Part shown: positions 32,941 to 42,725 of the stretch, piece by piece
Numbering within the stretch: position 1 is the stretch's first letter
How the letters are laid out: each line of letters starts with the position of its first letter
Assembly (NCBI GenBank): GCA_905479195.1
Contig: CAJQLO010000001.1
Location: 276,340-340,339 of the forward strand
Source: an uncultured Gammaproteobacteria bacterium
GTDB taxonomy: Bacteria; Pseudomonadota; Gammaproteobacteria; GCA-002705445; GCA-002716945
DNA: 64,000 nucleotides
Direction of reading: 5' to 3'
The notes under the pieces: model-generated
Seen by the model: the letters and a program-made list of their open reading frames with translations, nothing else
Told to the model about the DNA's origin: nothing
Database searches by the model: none
Made by a program: the position numbers and the translations under genes

Positions 32941-33600
32941 CTATAAAGAGCTATAATCTCCTAGCTTCATTAACCTTTCTCTAAACCTTTCCTTGATTTC
33001 TTCTGTCAAATATTTTAAGTCTACCGCTTTTGTCATTTTATCAATGTTATTTACATCTTTAAATAATATCTCAGCAATTTCATATACAGACATACTATCA
33101 CTTTCTTTTTTTATATATTCGACCTCATCATCTCTAGATATACTTCCTGTTTCTAATACTCTCAAATAAGATCCTAATAGACCACTTTGAGAAAACTTTT
33201 TTGGAAAATCTCTACTATTCATTTTTATTCCAATTTTATAGCAAGGAATTCTTGGTTGAGAGATTTGGAAAAGACAATTACCAATTTTTAGTTCATCACC
33301 AATATATATTTCTTTTTCATCAAAATCATCAATTGTAAGATTTTCTCCAACTAGCCCAAATTCATTATAATCTTGATTCATTTCTTTTGACCAAGTCTGA
33401 TAATGCTTATATGAGTATGCATATAGAGCCTTATCATACCCTCCATGAACTTTCATATCTGCTTGTCTATCACCAATTAACCCAACATCAGTAACCTCAA
33501 TGGAGCCTTCTATTGGTTTTTTATATATACTGGTGATAAGCTCTTTGCCATTAAACATGACTTTTTTGGGCTCAGAAATATTTATAGATAAAATTTTCAT
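32941..33600 (-). CDS. MOSC domain protein (YiiM-like)
   Basis: 219-residue MOSC-domain protein; characterised relatives use molybdenum cofactor to reduce N-hydroxylated bases such as 6-hydroxylaminopurine. Motifs are GLIGDRQADMKVHGGYDKALYAY near residue 40, NLTIDDF and the presumed Moco-binding cysteine in QPRIPCYKIGIKM. The molybdopterin genes moeB-moaADE lie just downstream on the other strand, which fits a Moco enzyme. Confidence 0.9.
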   Translation of the reverse strand: MKILSINISEPKKVMFNGKELITSIYKKPIEGSIEVTDVGLIGDRQADMKVHGGYDKALYAYSYKHYQTWSKEMNQDYNEFGLVGENLTIDDFDEKEIYIGDELKIGNCLFQISQPRIPCYKIGIKMNSRDFPKKFSQSGLLGSYLRVLETGSISRDDEVEYIKKESDSMSVYEIAEILFKDVNNIDKMTKAVDLKYLTEEIKERFRERLMKLGDYSSL

Positions 33601-33619
33601 ATGCTAGATAAAGTAATTG

Positions 33620-33625
33620 TATAAT
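33620..33625 (+). promoter_or_regulatory. candidate -10 for the EamA gene
   Basis: Consensus TATAAT 27 bp before the ATG at 33653, with AAAGGA between them as ribosome site. No good -35 hexamer is seen 16-18 bp upstream. Confidence 0.45.
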
Positions 33626-33652
33626 CTCATTATAAAAAAAGGATAACTTAAG

Positions 33653-34552
33653 ATGACTTCATATACAACGAATTGGATATTATTAATGTTGTTATCGGCC
33701 ATCTGGGGTGGTGCTTTTACCCTCAATAAGTTTGCGCTGGAAGCTTATAGTCCAGAGGTCTTAGTAACAGGACGCCTACTTATTGCCAGTATAGTGCTTC
33801 TGGGTTTTGTCTTAATAGTTTTTAAAAAGATTAATATTGATTTATCAAACTGGCGTTATTACTTTTTTATGAGTATTGTGGGAATTGTAGCTCCTTTTCT
33901 ATTGATTTCATATGGGCAAATTGGAATTGATAGTTCTTTGGCTGGTATATTAATGTCAACAATGCCCATCTCTACATTAATATTATCTCATTTTTTTTTA
34001 AATGATGAAAATATGACAAAGAAAAAGCTTATTGGTTTTTTAGTTGCATTTACTGGAATTATTATTTTAATTATGCCGGATAAAAATATTATTGAAAATA
34101 ATATGATTGATGGTATTTATTCTGAATTAATGGTCATAAGCGGAGCAATACTTTATTCATTTGCTGCAGTGTATGGAAAGAGATTTAAAATTACAAATCC
34201 TCTGAATGCATCAACAGGAGTGATATTGTATTCTGCAGTTATTATGAGTATATATATAATGTTCAATATTGACCTGGCCCCACATTCATATGGTGACTAT
34301 GAACATATTTTGGCAATAGTTATATTAGGAGTTTTTTGTACAGCTATTGCAACGATTATATATTTTCAAATATTACAATCTTCAGGAGCAACCTTTATAT
34401 CTATAATGAATTATCTTATTCCTGTCTGGGCTATCTTATTCGGTGTTATCTTTTTTAATGAAGATGTATCATGGAATTATCTTATAGGCTTAATTATTGT
34501 GATATTAGGTATACAGGTAAGCCAAACGAAAAGAAAGCGCGACAAAATCTAA
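33653..34552 (+). CDS. EamA/DMT-family transporter
   Basis: Ten-segment drug/metabolite transporter of 299 aa with two EamA repeats, the first starting WILLMLLSAIWGGAFTLNKF and the second near residue 155 (LMVISGAILYSFAAVYGKRF). LIPVWAILFGVIFFNED near the end is typical of the RhaT/EamA group. The substrate is unknown. The gene is 65 nt upstream of the DUF1244 gene and may share a transcript with the moe/moa genes. Confidence 0.9.
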   Translation: MTSYTTNWILLMLLSAIWGGAFTLNKFALEAYSPEVLVTGRLLIASIVLLGFVLIVFKKINIDLSNWRYYFFMSIVGIVAPFLLISYGQIGIDSSLAGILMSTMPISTLILSHFFLNDENMTKKKLIGFLVAFTGIIILIMPDKNIIENNMIDGIYSELMVISGAILYSFAAVYGKRFKITNPLNASTGVILYSAVIMSIYIMFNIDLAPHSYGDYEHILAIVILGVFCTAIATIIYFQILQSSGATFISIMNYLIPVWAILFGVIFFNEDVSWNYLIGLIIVILGIQVSQTKRKRDKI

Positions 34553-34617
34553 AACATGAACACTTTGGTTCACCTGGTTTCATGGTATATTTATATTATA
34601 AATATATGAGGAATACT

Positions 34618-34932
34618 ATGTTATATGATGACAAGCTTGCAATGGCTAAAAAATTAAAAATAGAATCTGCAACATTTCAAAAGATACTTGACCATTTGAG
34701 AAAGAACCCTGATGTTCAAAATATTGACATGATGAATTTGGCAAACTTCTGCCGTAATTGTATATCTAAGTGGTATATGTCAGAAGCTGAGAAATTAGGA
34801 GATAAATTAACTTATGATGAAGCTCGAGAATTAGTCTATGGAATGCCTTATTCTGAATATAAGAGTAAGTATCAAAAAGAGGCAACTAAAGAACAACTTG
34901 AGAAGTTTAATGAAGGCAAAAAAAATAAATAA
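34618..34932 (+). CDS. DUF1244 family protein
   Basis: 104-residue small soluble protein of the DUF1244 family, recognised by FQKILDHLRKNPDVQNIDMM, NFCRNCISKWY and YDEARELVYGMPYSEYKSKY. The function is unknown; the CRNC pair could bind metal. The ATG at 34618 is preferred because GAGG lies 6 nt upstream. It overlaps moeB by 23 nt. Confidence 0.88.
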   Translation: MLYDDKLAMAKKLKIESATFQKILDHLRKNPDVQNIDMMNLANFCRNCISKWYMSEAEKLGDKLTYDEARELVYGMPYSEYKSKYQKEATKEQLEKFNEGKKNK

Positions 34933-35677
34933 ACTTCAATTATCAAACGATGATCTTTTGAGATATAACAAACATATTCTTTTAGAAGAAATTCAAACTG
35001 ATGGGCTTGAGATCTTAAAGCAAAAACATGTGGCAATAATAGGCCTTGGAGGTCTTGGTTGTCCAGTTGCTCAGTATTTATCAACCTCAGGAGTTGGTAA
35101 AATTACATTGATAGACCATGATGTGGTAGAGGAAACAAATCTTCAGAGACAAATACTTTATACTTCTGAAGACCTTGGCCTGTATAAAGCTGATGTAGCA
35201 TGTAAAAGACTGAAGATATTAAATCCCGATATAAATATTGAAGGTTACAGTGTACGATTCACAAATGATTCAGTTAGTCTTATGAAAGATGTAGATATAA
35301 TTATTGATGCCACTGATAATTTTAAATCAAGATCACTAATTAATAAGATATCTCTACTTTTAAAAAAACCCTTAGTTATGGGTGCTGCTATAAAGATGCA
35401 AGGACAAGTTGCAGTTTTCCGAAATGATTTATTTGACATGCCTTGTTATAATTGTCTTTATGATGATATGGAGGATGAAATGAGTTCATGTATAGACCTT
35501 GGAGTTTTATCCACATTAACTGGAACAATAGGCTCTCTTCAGGCAACAGAGGCTATAAAAACTTTGGTAGGCTTTGGTGAATCATTAGAAAGTAAATTAC
35601 TATTAGTAGATTTGAAGCATATGAGTTTTAGAACTGTTAAAATAACTAAAGATAATAAGTGTAAAATTTGTAATTAA
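34910..35677 (+). CDS. moeB: molybdopterin-synthase adenylyltransferase MoeB (ThiF/E1 family)
   Basis: Adenylates the C-terminal glycine of MoaD. The P-loop-like nucleotide motif is VAIIGLGGLGCPVAQYL near residue 33, DHDVVEETNLQRQILY follows, and zinc-cysteine pairs are PCYNC near 172 and KCKIC at the end. No rhodanese domain is present; 255 aa. The ATG at 34910 has GAGAAG 5 nt upstream. It may also serve thiamine sulfur transfer. It is followed 1 nt later by moaA. Confidence 0.92.
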   Translation: MKAKKINKLQLSNDDLLRYNKHILLEEIQTDGLEILKQKHVAIIGLGGLGCPVAQYLSTSGVGKITLIDHDVVEETNLQRQILYTSEDLGLYKADVACKRLKILNPDINIEGYSVRFTNDSVSLMKDVDIIIDATDNFKSRSLINKISLLLKKPLVMGAAIKMQGQVAVFRNDLFDMPCYNCLYDDMEDEMSSCIDLGVLSTLTGTIGSLQATEAIKTLVGFGESLESKLLLVDLKHMSFRTVKITKDNKCKICN

Positions 35678-35678
35678 A

Positions 35679-36695
35679 ATGATTAAAGATAAACTAGAAA
35701 GACAATTTGAGTACTTAAGAATTTCAGTTACTGACAAATGTAATTTCAGATGTATATACTGCATGCCTAAAGAGATATTTGGAAGTAAACATCAATTTTT
35801 AAAGAAAAATGAATTATTAACATATGAAGAAATAATAGAGGTTGCTAAAACTTTAAAACCATTTGGTTTAAAGAAAATTAGACTCACTGGTGGAGAACCA
35901 TTATTAAGAAAAAACATAGAATATTTGGTTGAAGGTTTAAAAAAAGATGCACTTATCGATGAAGTCATGATCACCACGAACGGATCTTTGTTAACTAAAG
36001 AAAAACTAATATCTTTAAAGAAAGGTGGCTTAGATTCAGTAACTATAAGCTTAGATGCTTCTTCAAAAAAAGTAAGAAATATAATGAATCCTGTTAATAG
36101 TAATCATGTCTTGGTATCAGAGGCTATAGACAATGTTATTACTATATTTAATAGTGTTAAAGTAAACATGGTTGTTATTAAAGGAATAAATGATAAAGAA
36201 ATTATGCCTATGTTAGAAAAATTTTTAGACAAAAATATTGAATTAAGATTCATTGAGTATATGGATGTGGGTGAGTCTAATAACTGGTCATTAGATAATG
36301 TATTTACCTCAAAAGAAACTAAAGACCTGATTGAGAAATATTTTAGTTTAAAAAAAATACCTGATTTAATAGACTCTACATCTGAAAAATGGGCTATAGA
36401 TAATTATACATTGAATATTGCTTTTATATCATCTATATCAAAACCTTTTTGTTCTGAATGTAATCGAGGAAGGTTATCGGCAAATGGTAATTTTTATACA
36501 TGTTTATTTTCCGAAAAACCCTATGACTTTTCTAGTTACTTTAGAAATAAAGAAAATAACTTATCTTTTAATAATTATTTCACCAAAGTCTGGTCCAATA
36601 GAGATGACCAGTATTCTCAGTTAAGATTTGTTAGTAAGCCTGGTAAAAATAAAAATAAAAAGAATAAAGTAGAAATGTCTTATATTGGTGGATAA
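35679..36695 (+). CDS. moaA: GTP 3',8-cyclase MoaA
   Basis: Radical-SAM enzyme that makes the cyclic GTP intermediate in molybdopterin synthesis. The SAM cluster motif is CNFRCIYCMP near residue 22 and the second cluster is in FCSECNRGRLSANGNFYTC near 255. The chain ends in GG, required for activity in known MoaA. Length 338 aa is typical. moaC, its partner, is not in the window. Confidence 0.96.
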   Translation: MIKDKLERQFEYLRISVTDKCNFRCIYCMPKEIFGSKHQFLKKNELLTYEEIIEVAKTLKPFGLKKIRLTGGEPLLRKNIEYLVEGLKKDALIDEVMITTNGSLLTKEKLISLKKGGLDSVTISLDASSKKVRNIMNPVNSNHVLVSEAIDNVITIFNSVKVNMVVIKGINDKEIMPMLEKFLDKNIELRFIEYMDVGESNNWSLDNVFTSKETKDLIEKYFSLKKIPDLIDSTSEKWAIDNYTLNIAFISSISKPFCSECNRGRLSANGNFYTCLFSEKPYDFSSYFRNKENNLSFNNYFTKVWSNRDDQYSQLRFVSKPGKNKNKKNKVEMSYIGG

Positions 36696-36754
36696 TAATT
36701 ATATTTACAGTCTGCTAAGTTGTAATATTAATATTAGAAAGTTAATATCAGTAT

Positions 36755-37018
36755 ATGTATACAATTATGAGTTATCTTTGCTATCTAGTATCAGCTATTG
36801 CTGGCTACATGGCTGCCTTTGATTTACTTATACAAGTGTTTCCAGATTATGGATTTATAGAGCTAACTACTGGATTTGTTGTAACTCTTATGTTTTTTCC
36901 TTTGGTTCCGCTTTATCCTGGTATAAACAGTGGAGAATGGCTTTTAGCCATTATCTGTTATGCTTCTATAATGTTGGGTGTAATTTTAGGTAATCAAGCA
37001 AGAAAATCTAAGACTTAA
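36755..37018 (+). CDS. small membrane protein between moaA and moaD
   Basis: 87-residue protein with three likely membrane segments (LCYLVSAIAGYMAAFDLLI; TGFVVTLMFFPLVPLYPG; LLAIICYASIMLGVILG) and a basic tail. I do not recognise it. No strong Shine-Dalgarno is seen; a second ATG at 36767 is possible. Its place inside the molybdopterin gene row is unusual. Confidence 0.65.
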   Translation: MYTIMSYLCYLVSAIAGYMAAFDLLIQVFPDYGFIELTTGFVVTLMFFPLVPLYPGINSGEWLLAIICYASIMLGVILGNQARKSKT

Positions 37019-37111
37019 ACATACTATTTTAGTGATTTTTGACTTTTTTGAAGCAAATTATTAATTTTGTTGATAATAATCACTTTTGTAACTATGATAC
37101 ATAGGCAAATC

Positions 37112-37345
37112 ATGAAAATTTATGTTAAATATTTTGCTAGCGTTAGAGATATAATGGGTAAAGGTTCTGAGGATCTTAAAGTTGAGGCTAGCCTCTCAGC
37201 TAATGAATTATGGGAAAGCTTAACAGTTGATAAAAAGACTCCGGTCAGAATATTAATAGCTGTAAACCATGAGTATGTTAACAAAAACTTTAAATTAAAA
37301 GATGGAGATGAAATTGCTTTTTTCCCTCCAGTTACAGGTGGTTAA
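37112..37345 (+). CDS. moaD: molybdopterin synthase small subunit MoaD
   Basis: Ubiquitin-like sulfur carrier of 77 aa. It begins MKIYVKYFASVRDIMG and ends in PPVTGG, whose terminal GG is adenylated by MoeB and thiocarboxylated. The ATG at 37112 is chosen because it gives the family N terminus; in-frame upstream codons are unlikely. It is 2 nt before moaE, as usual. Confidence 0.94.
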   Translation: MKIYVKYFASVRDIMGKGSEDLKVEASLSANELWESLTVDKKTPVRILIAVNHEYVNKNFKLKDGDEIAFFPPVTGG

Positions 37346-37347
37346 TT

Positions 37348-37806
37348 ATGAAAATTGAAATTATGAATGAAAAATTTGATCCATGGCAGTCATTGGTTGA
37401 TTACAAAAAAAATGTTTTACAAAATAATCCTAAAATTGGAGCAACATCTGTTTTTGTAGGTACTGTCAGAGATTTTAATGATGACGAAGAAGTTCAAAAT
37501 ATGGAGTTAGAGCACTATCCAGGAATGACAGAAAAATATTTAGAAGATATAGTAAATACTGCAATTAAAAAATATAAGATTATTGATGGCCTTATTATCC
37601 ATAGAGTTGGTTTATTGGAACCCACAGATCCAATAGTTTTGGTCGCCTCTTGGTCGGAACATAGAGATAATGCATTTAATGCTACACGAGATATTATGGA
37701 AGCATTGAAAGCCGAAGCTCCTTTTTGGAAAAAAGAATCAACTGATAATGGTTTCAGATGGGTTGAGCCTACCGTAGGAGAAGAAAGTAGCATTGATGAA
37801 GTTTAA
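37348..37806 (+). CDS. moaE: molybdopterin synthase catalytic subunit MoaE
   Basis: Large subunit that inserts two sulfurs into precursor Z. Motifs are [17 protein letters not shown] near residue 31, [13 protein letters not shown] and [22 protein letters not shown]; the lysine of [10 protein letters not shown] near 132 is catalytic in relatives. Length 152 aa is normal. It overlaps argG by 11 nt. Confidence 0.95.
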   Translation: MKIEIMNEKFDPWQSLVDYKKNVLQNNPKIGATSVFVGTVRDFNDDEEVQNMELEHYPGMTEKYLEDIVNTAIKKYKIIDGLIIHRVGLLEPTDPIVLVASWSEHRDNAFNATRDIMEALKAEAPFWKKESTDNGFRWVEPTVGEESSIDEV

Positions 37807-38992
37807 GAAAGTTGTTTTAGCATATTCTGGCGGATTAGATACATCGGTAATCGCGAAATGGTTAATGGAAAAGTATGAATGCGAAGTTATCACATTCACT
37901 GCAGATATAGGCCAAGGCTCGGAAACTAAAGATGCCAAAGTTAAAGCTAAAAAACTTGGAATTAAAAAGATATATATAGAGGATTTGCAAGAAACATTTG
38001 TTAGGGATTACGTATATCCGATGTTTAGGTCAAATGCTATATATGAGGGTGAATACTTTCTAGGAACATCGATTGCAAGACCTTTGATTAGCAAAAGGCT
38101 GATAGAGATAGCTAAAAAAGAAGGAGCCGATGCCATATGTCATGGAGCAACTGGAAAAGGAAATGACCAAGTTAGATTTGAATTGTCAGCATATGCTCTA
38201 AACCCAAAAATTAAAATTATAGCTCCTTGGAGAGAATGGGCATTTAACTCAAGAAAAGATTTAGTTAGATATGCAAGATTAAATAAAATAGCCATTGATT
38301 TTGATTTAGGTAAAAAGAGTCCTTACTCCATGGATGCGAATATATTACATACTTCGTATGAGGGCGGCATTTTAGAAGATCCTTGGGAAAGTCCAGAAGA
38401 ATCAATGTGGTTAAGAACTAAGTCTATTGAACAATCAGCTAATAAGGCAGATATTTTAGAGCTAGAGTTCAAAAATGGAGATATCATTAAAATCAATAAG
38501 AAAATATTATCACCATGTAAAGTATTAGGTAAGCTAAACCAATTAGCTGGCAAGCATGGCATTGGAAGAATAGATATTGTAGAAAATCGCTATGTAGGTA
38601 TTAAATCTAGAGGTTGTTATGAAACACCTGGCGGAACAATTTATCATAAAGCGCATAAAGCTATGGAGTCTATCACGATGGACCGTGAACTTTTACATTT
38701 AAAAGAAGATCTTGCTAACAGGTATACGAGGCTTATATATAATGGTTATTGGTTTAGTCCCGAAAGAGAGAGTTTACAAAAATTAATCAATGATTCGCAA
38801 AAAAGAGTTACCGGTACAGTCAAAATTAAAATTTTAAAAGGCAATGTGATGGTTCTTGGAAGAAAATCTCCTTATTCGATATACAGTGAAGATTTATCAA
38901 CTTTTGAAACAGATTCTGGAGACTATGATCAAAGAGATGCAGAGGGATTTATTAAAGTTAATTCGCTTAGATTGAGAAATAAGCAAAAATAG
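37796..38992 (+). CDS. argG: argininosuccinate synthase
   Basis: Joins citrulline and aspartate in arginine synthesis. The ATP-binding loop is [18 protein letters not shown] at the N terminus; [16 protein letters not shown] near residue 115 is diagnostic. Length 398 aa is normal. The ATG at 37796 lies inside the moaE tail, so it is probably translated from the molybdopterin transcript, an unrelated pathway. It converges on the DUF3108 gene with 1 nt between stops. Confidence 0.97.
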   Translation: MKFKKVVLAYSGGLDTSVIAKWLMEKYECEVITFTADIGQGSETKDAKVKAKKLGIKKIYIEDLQETFVRDYVYPMFRSNAIYEGEYFLGTSIARPLISKRLIEIAKKEGADAICHGATGKGNDQVRFELSAYALNPKIKIIAPWREWAFNSRKDLVRYARLNKIAIDFDLGKKSPYSMDANILHTSYEGGILEDPWESPEESMWLRTKSIEQSANKADILELEFKNGDIIKINKKILSPCKVLGKLNQLAGKHGIGRIDIVENRYVGIKSRGCYETPGGTIYHKAHKAMESITMDRELLHLKEDLANRYTRLIYNGYWFSPERESLQKLINDSQKRVTGTVKIKILKGNVMVLGRKSPYSIYSEDLSTFETDSGDYDQRDAEGFIKVNSLRLRNKQK

Positions 38993-38993
38993 T

Positions 38994-39716
38994 TTATTTA
39001 AAAACTTTTTCTAATATTACGGTAAATACCAGAGACTCTTTTCTATATTGTTCGATTTTGACCGGAATAAAATCGTGATCAACAGCATACCAGGTCAAAG
39101 TACTACGTTTATTATTTTCTATTAATTTTTTAATAACTTTAGTATTGGTATCTCCAAAAACTGTTTTAATGACATCATCTGAGTGTAGAATAAAAGAATA
39201 TTTTCTCAGTCTACCTTTGTCAATAACATTATATTTATATTCAAAAATTCCCCTTTTCATTTTTTCTTGAAAGTCAATTTGTACGGATAGTCTGTCTAGG
39301 GAGTAAGGTATATTAATATGTTCTTGTTTATTATTATTTTCCACTGTATATGCATAATTATTATCTAGATCAAAAGTAGTTTCTATTAATTGAAAACTAT
39401 CTTTTTTTTCTTTCGTAAATTTATATGATATAGGTTTTATCACTCCATTATCTTTTTTAAAACTTGTTGTTTCTAGCCTAGCATCTTTTTTAAACTTAAA
39501 TATCCCAGCAGAGTCACTCTTAATATTGAATTTATAAGTAGATTCATTTTTAAGTAGTGTTTGTTCGCTGACGCCAAAATAGATATTACCCTTATAAAGA
39601 TCATATTTATATTTTGAAATTACCAATTCTTCTGCATAAGCATTACTAACGCATAGAAAAATAATACATACTAGATATTTATAGTTAACTAGTCTGATAA
39701 ATGTTCTATAGGGCAT
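38994..39716 (-). CDS. DUF3108 periplasmic protein
   Basis: 240-residue exported protein with a signal peptide (LVCIIFLCVSNAYA, cleavage near residue 28) and the beta-rich DUF3108 body (YKYDLYKGNIYFGVSEQ, KSDSAGIFKFKKDARLE, STLTWYAVDHDFIPVKIEQY). Such genes commonly follow purN in gammaproteobacteria; their function is unknown. The start overlaps the purN tail by 28 nt. Confidence 0.87.
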   Translation of the reverse strand: MPYRTFIRLVNYKYLVCIIFLCVSNAYAEELVISKYKYDLYKGNIYFGVSEQTLLKNESTYKFNIKSDSAGIFKFKKDARLETTSFKKDNGVIKPISYKFTKEKKDSFQLIETTFDLDNNYAYTVENNNKQEHINIPYSLDRLSVQIDFQEKMKRGIFEYKYNVIDKGRLRKYSFILHSDDVIKTVFGDTNTKVIKKLIENNKRSTLTWYAVDHDFIPVKIEQYRKESLVFTVILEKVFK

Positions 39717-40321
39717 TCTAATTCCTCGTTATCAAAAAAACATTTATCTTTAACTTGTTTTATATGATTTTCTACAAACCATTTTATTGCTAAAGGAAAA
39801 ATATTATATTCAATTTTATGTACTCTATCCTTCAATGTATCTTCATTATCATTTTTTAGTATCTCAGTTTTTCCTTGTATTATAATTGGACCATCATCTA
39901 ATTTTGATGTTACAAAATGAACTGATGCGCCATGATACTTTTCTTTCGCAATCAACGCTTTTTTATATGTATCTAAGCCTTTAAATTTTGGGAGTAATGA
40001 TGGATGTAGGTTAATAATTTTACCATAAAATTTATCTGTAAAATCTTTTGGTAATATTTTCATAAACCCAGAAAGTAAAATAAGATCTATATCATAAGTA
40101 TTTTCTAGGGCTAATAATTGATCAATATATTTATTAGATGTATCAATTACTATAGTCTCTATGCCTGCTTTTTTAGCTCTTGCAAGACCTTTTGCATCAG
40201 AATTATTTGATACAACCGCAATTATATCCATTTTAAGAAAATCACTATCAATATTATTAATTATATTTTGGAGGTTACTACCATTCCCTGATATAAATAT
40301 TATTACTTTAGGTCTACTCAT
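39689..40321 (-). CDS. purN: phosphoribosylglycinamide formyltransferase PurN
   Basis: Folate-dependent GAR formyltransferase of purine synthesis. The phosphate-binding N terminus is FISGNGSNLQNII; the catalytic segment NLHPSLLPKFKGLDTYKKA contains the conserved Asn-His pair, and DDGPIIIQG follows. Length 210 aa is typical. It overlaps purM by 8 nt, the usual purMN operon. Confidence 0.96.
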   Translation of the reverse strand: MSRPKVIIFISGNGSNLQNIINNIDSDFLKMDIIAVVSNNSDAKGLARAKKAGIETIVIDTSNKYIDQLLALENTYDIDLILLSGFMKILPKDFTDKFYGKIINLHPSLLPKFKGLDTYKKALIAKEKYHGASVHFVTSKLDDGPIIIQGKTEILKNDNEDTLKDRVHKIEYNIFPLAIKWFVENHIKQVKDKCFFDNEELECPIEHLSD

Positions 40322-41351
40322 ATACTATATTTTTATTATTATTACGATTACCAATATAACCTATAATTTTCGGCTTATATTTAGTTTTACTAAATATCTT
40401 TGTAAAAGTATTAATATCACCTTTATTAATTATTAATACCATTCCAATACCGCAATTAAAAGTTTTCAGCATTTCTTTTTTATCCAGCATAGCCTTTTCT
40501 TGTATTAATTTAAATAAGTCTGGAATTTCTAACATACTTTTATCCATATAAGTTGTATATTTTTCTGGAATTACTCTAGGAATATTCTCTGTTAAACCAC
40601 CTCCAGTTATATGCGCAGCACCATTAATATTAATTTTATTTCTGAGTAACTCAAAAATATCAACATAAAGCTTTGTAGGTTTTATTAGAGCCTTTCCTAA
40701 ATTAGTACTTTTAAATTTTTGTCTTAAAGATATTGATTTATTTTCTATTAATTTATTTATTAGAGAAAACCCATTCGAGTGAAAACCGCTTGATTCAAAA
40801 CCAATTAAGATATTGCCTTTTTTAACCTTACTCTTATTGATAATATTCTTTTTATCTACAACACCAACACAAAAACCTGCTAAATCATAATCATCTTTAT
40901 TATACATGCCAGGCATTTCTGCAGTTTCACCACCTATCAATGGTATATTGATAGATTCACAAGCTTTTTTAATTCCTTTTAAAACCTGTGTATGTAATTT
41001 TATATCAACTTTGCTTGTAGCTAAATAATCTAGAAAAAATAAAGGGGTTGCCCCAGATGTTATTACATCATTTACACACATGGCCAGTAAATCTTGTCCG
41101 ATATATCTATGTTCTTTAAGCTTCGATGCTAACTTTAATTTTGTCCCGACTCCATCAGTACCACATACAATTACCGGATTTTTATACTTTTTTATATCCA
41201 AGGCATACAAGCTTGAAAAGCCACCTATGCCAGCTAATACGTTGGGATGAGTTTTTTGAGTCTTTTTTGAGATATTTCCTATAAGTTTATCAGCATTTTT
41301 GATACTGACACCTGATTTTTCATAAGTTAGCTTGTTAATTTTTTTTTTCAT
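40314..41351 (-). CDS. purM: phosphoribosylformylglycinamidine cyclo-ligase PurM
   Basis: AIR synthetase of purine biosynthesis. Diagnostic motifs are CGTDGVGTKLKLA near residue 63, LLAMCVNDVITSGATPLFFLDY near 90, GGETAEMPGMY and HITGGGLTENIPRV. Length 345 aa is full. It is divergent from hda across 52 bp; a TATAAT about 22 nt upstream of its ATG is a likely -10. Confidence 0.97.
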   Translation of the reverse strand: MKKKINKLTYEKSGVSIKNADKLIGNISKKTQKTHPNVLAGIGGFSSLYALDIKKYKNPVIVCGTDGVGTKLKLASKLKEHRYIGQDLLAMCVNDVITSGATPLFFLDYLATSKVDIKLHTQVLKGIKKACESINIPLIGGETAEMPGMYNKDDYDLAGFCVGVVDKKNIINKSKVKKGNILIGFESSGFHSNGFSLINKLIENKSISLRQKFKSTNLGKALIKPTKLYVDIFELLRNKININGAAHITGGGLTENIPRVIPEKYTTYMDKSMLEIPDLFKLIQEKAMLDKKEMLKTFNCGIGMVLIINKGDINTFTKIFSKTKYKPKIIGYIGNRNNNKNIVYE

Positions 41352-41403
41352 GTTTAAATGATTTGAATTTAATTATATATTAGTCTATTAATTATATACT
41401 TTT

Positions 41404-42099
41404 ATGAAAGAAACTAAACTCAATAAAGATCAAATACCTATTAATTTCAGTTTTATTGCTGATAAGAGCTTTGATAATTTTGTTCTTGGCAATAATAGTA
41501 TTGCTGTTAAGCTCCTAAAGAATTTAACTATAACTGATAGAACAAATATCATATTCATCAGAGGAAATCATTCTAGTGGCAAAACACATCTATGTTTAGC
41601 AGTAAATAACTTAACTAATAAAAATATATTTATATTAAATCGAAAAAATATAGCATCAATAGATTTTCAAGATATATTAAAATATGAATCTCTTATCATC
41701 GATGATATTGATTTTTTAATTACTAGCAGTACTAACGAAGAAGACATATTTTCTTTAATTAATGAATTTATCTTAATGAAAAAAAGTATGATTATTACAT
41801 CTACTGAAAAGTTAAATGATATTAATTTTACAATTCCTGACTTAGCTTCTAGACTTAAGTGGGATCAAATACTTGAAATACCTGAACTTAATGATAGTGA
41901 TAAAATAAAGGTCTTACAGAAAAATGCATATGAAAGAGGCTGGGACCTCACGCCTAAAGTATGTGACTATATAATGAATCACTATAAAAGAGACTTATAT
42001 TTTTTATGTAATTGCGTTAAATTTATTGACGAGGCTTCATTGTCATTAAAGAAAAAAATTACGATACCCTTTATTAAAAAAATTATAGAATATAAGTAG
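41404..42099 (+). CDS. hda: DnaA regulatory inactivator Hda
   Basis: AAA+ DnaA-related protein that works with the sliding clamp to hydrolyse DnaA-ATP after initiation. Walker A is RGNHSSGKTHLC, and Walker B is SLIIDDIDFL. The N-terminal KDQIPINFSF fits a clamp-binding peptide. Sensor region SRLKWDQILEI follows. Length 231 aa is typical, with no DNA-binding domain IV. No Shine-Dalgarno precedes the ATG; a -10-like TATACT ends 3 nt before it. Hda beside purMN and perM is standard gammaproteobacterial synteny. Confidence 0.9.
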   Translation: MKETKLNKDQIPINFSFIADKSFDNFVLGNNSIAVKLLKNLTITDRTNIIFIRGNHSSGKTHLCLAVNNLTNKNIFILNRKNIASIDFQDILKYESLIIDDIDFLITSSTNEEDIFSLINEFILMKKSMIITSTEKLNDINFTIPDLASRLKWDQILEIPELNDSDKIKVLQKNAYERGWDLTPKVCDYIMNHYKRDLYFLCNCVKFIDEASLSLKKKITIPFIKKIIEYK

Positions 42100-42102
42100 C
42101 TT

Positions 42103-42669
42103 TTATTGGTTCAACTTTTTTGCTAGAGCGGCTATTCTTTTCCCAAAATTTATACATATCTCTTTTTCATCATCAGTTATCTCTATATCTGATTCAAATG
42201 AAACATGACTTGGTCCATAAGGAGTTCCTCCTCTCTTAGTAGTGCTAAGTTTTTTTTCACTATATGGCACACCTGTAATAATTACTCCATGATGAAGCAG
42301 AGGCAACATCATACTTAGCAAGGTTGATTCTTGCCCACCATGCATGCTTGATGTTGAGGTAAACACTCCTCCTGGTTTTCCAGTCAAACATCCATTAAAC
42401 CATTCTGCGGTTGTTGTATCGATGAAAGCTTTCATAGAACCCGACATGTTTCCGAAATGAGTGGGGCTTCCAATTATTATTCCATCACATTGATCTAAAT
42501 CTGATTTATCTACGATAGCATCAGTATTGGTAGTATTATCACTAGATATATTTATAACTGTTCGAATTACAGATGAAACACCTTCTATCATCTCTACGCC
42601 TCTAGCTATTAATCTAGCCATTTTTTTCGTTGAGCCATTTGCAGAATAATATATAATAAGAACATTCAT
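42103..42669 (-). CDS. wrbA: NAD(P)H:quinone oxidoreductase WrbA-type flavoprotein
   Basis: Flavodoxin-fold FMN enzyme that reduces quinones by two electrons. The FMN phosphate loop is YYSANGSTKKMARLIARG; IIGSPTHFGNMSGSMKAFID and TSTSSMHGGQESTLLSMM match WrbA. Length 188 aa is typical. It converges with hda 3 nt away. Confidence 0.93.
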   Translation of the reverse strand: MNVLIIYYSANGSTKKMARLIARGVEMIEGVSSVIRTVINISSDNTTNTDAIVDKSDLDQCDGIIIGSPTHFGNMSGSMKAFIDTTTAEWFNGCLTGKPGGVFTSTSSMHGGQESTLLSMMLPLLHHGVIITGVPYSEKKLSTTKRGGTPYGPSHVSFESDIEITDDEKEICINFGKRIAALAKKLNQ

Positions 42670-42725
42670 TATAGATTAGGATATTCTATATGAATGATAA
42701 AATAAAACTTTTTAAGAAGAATATT

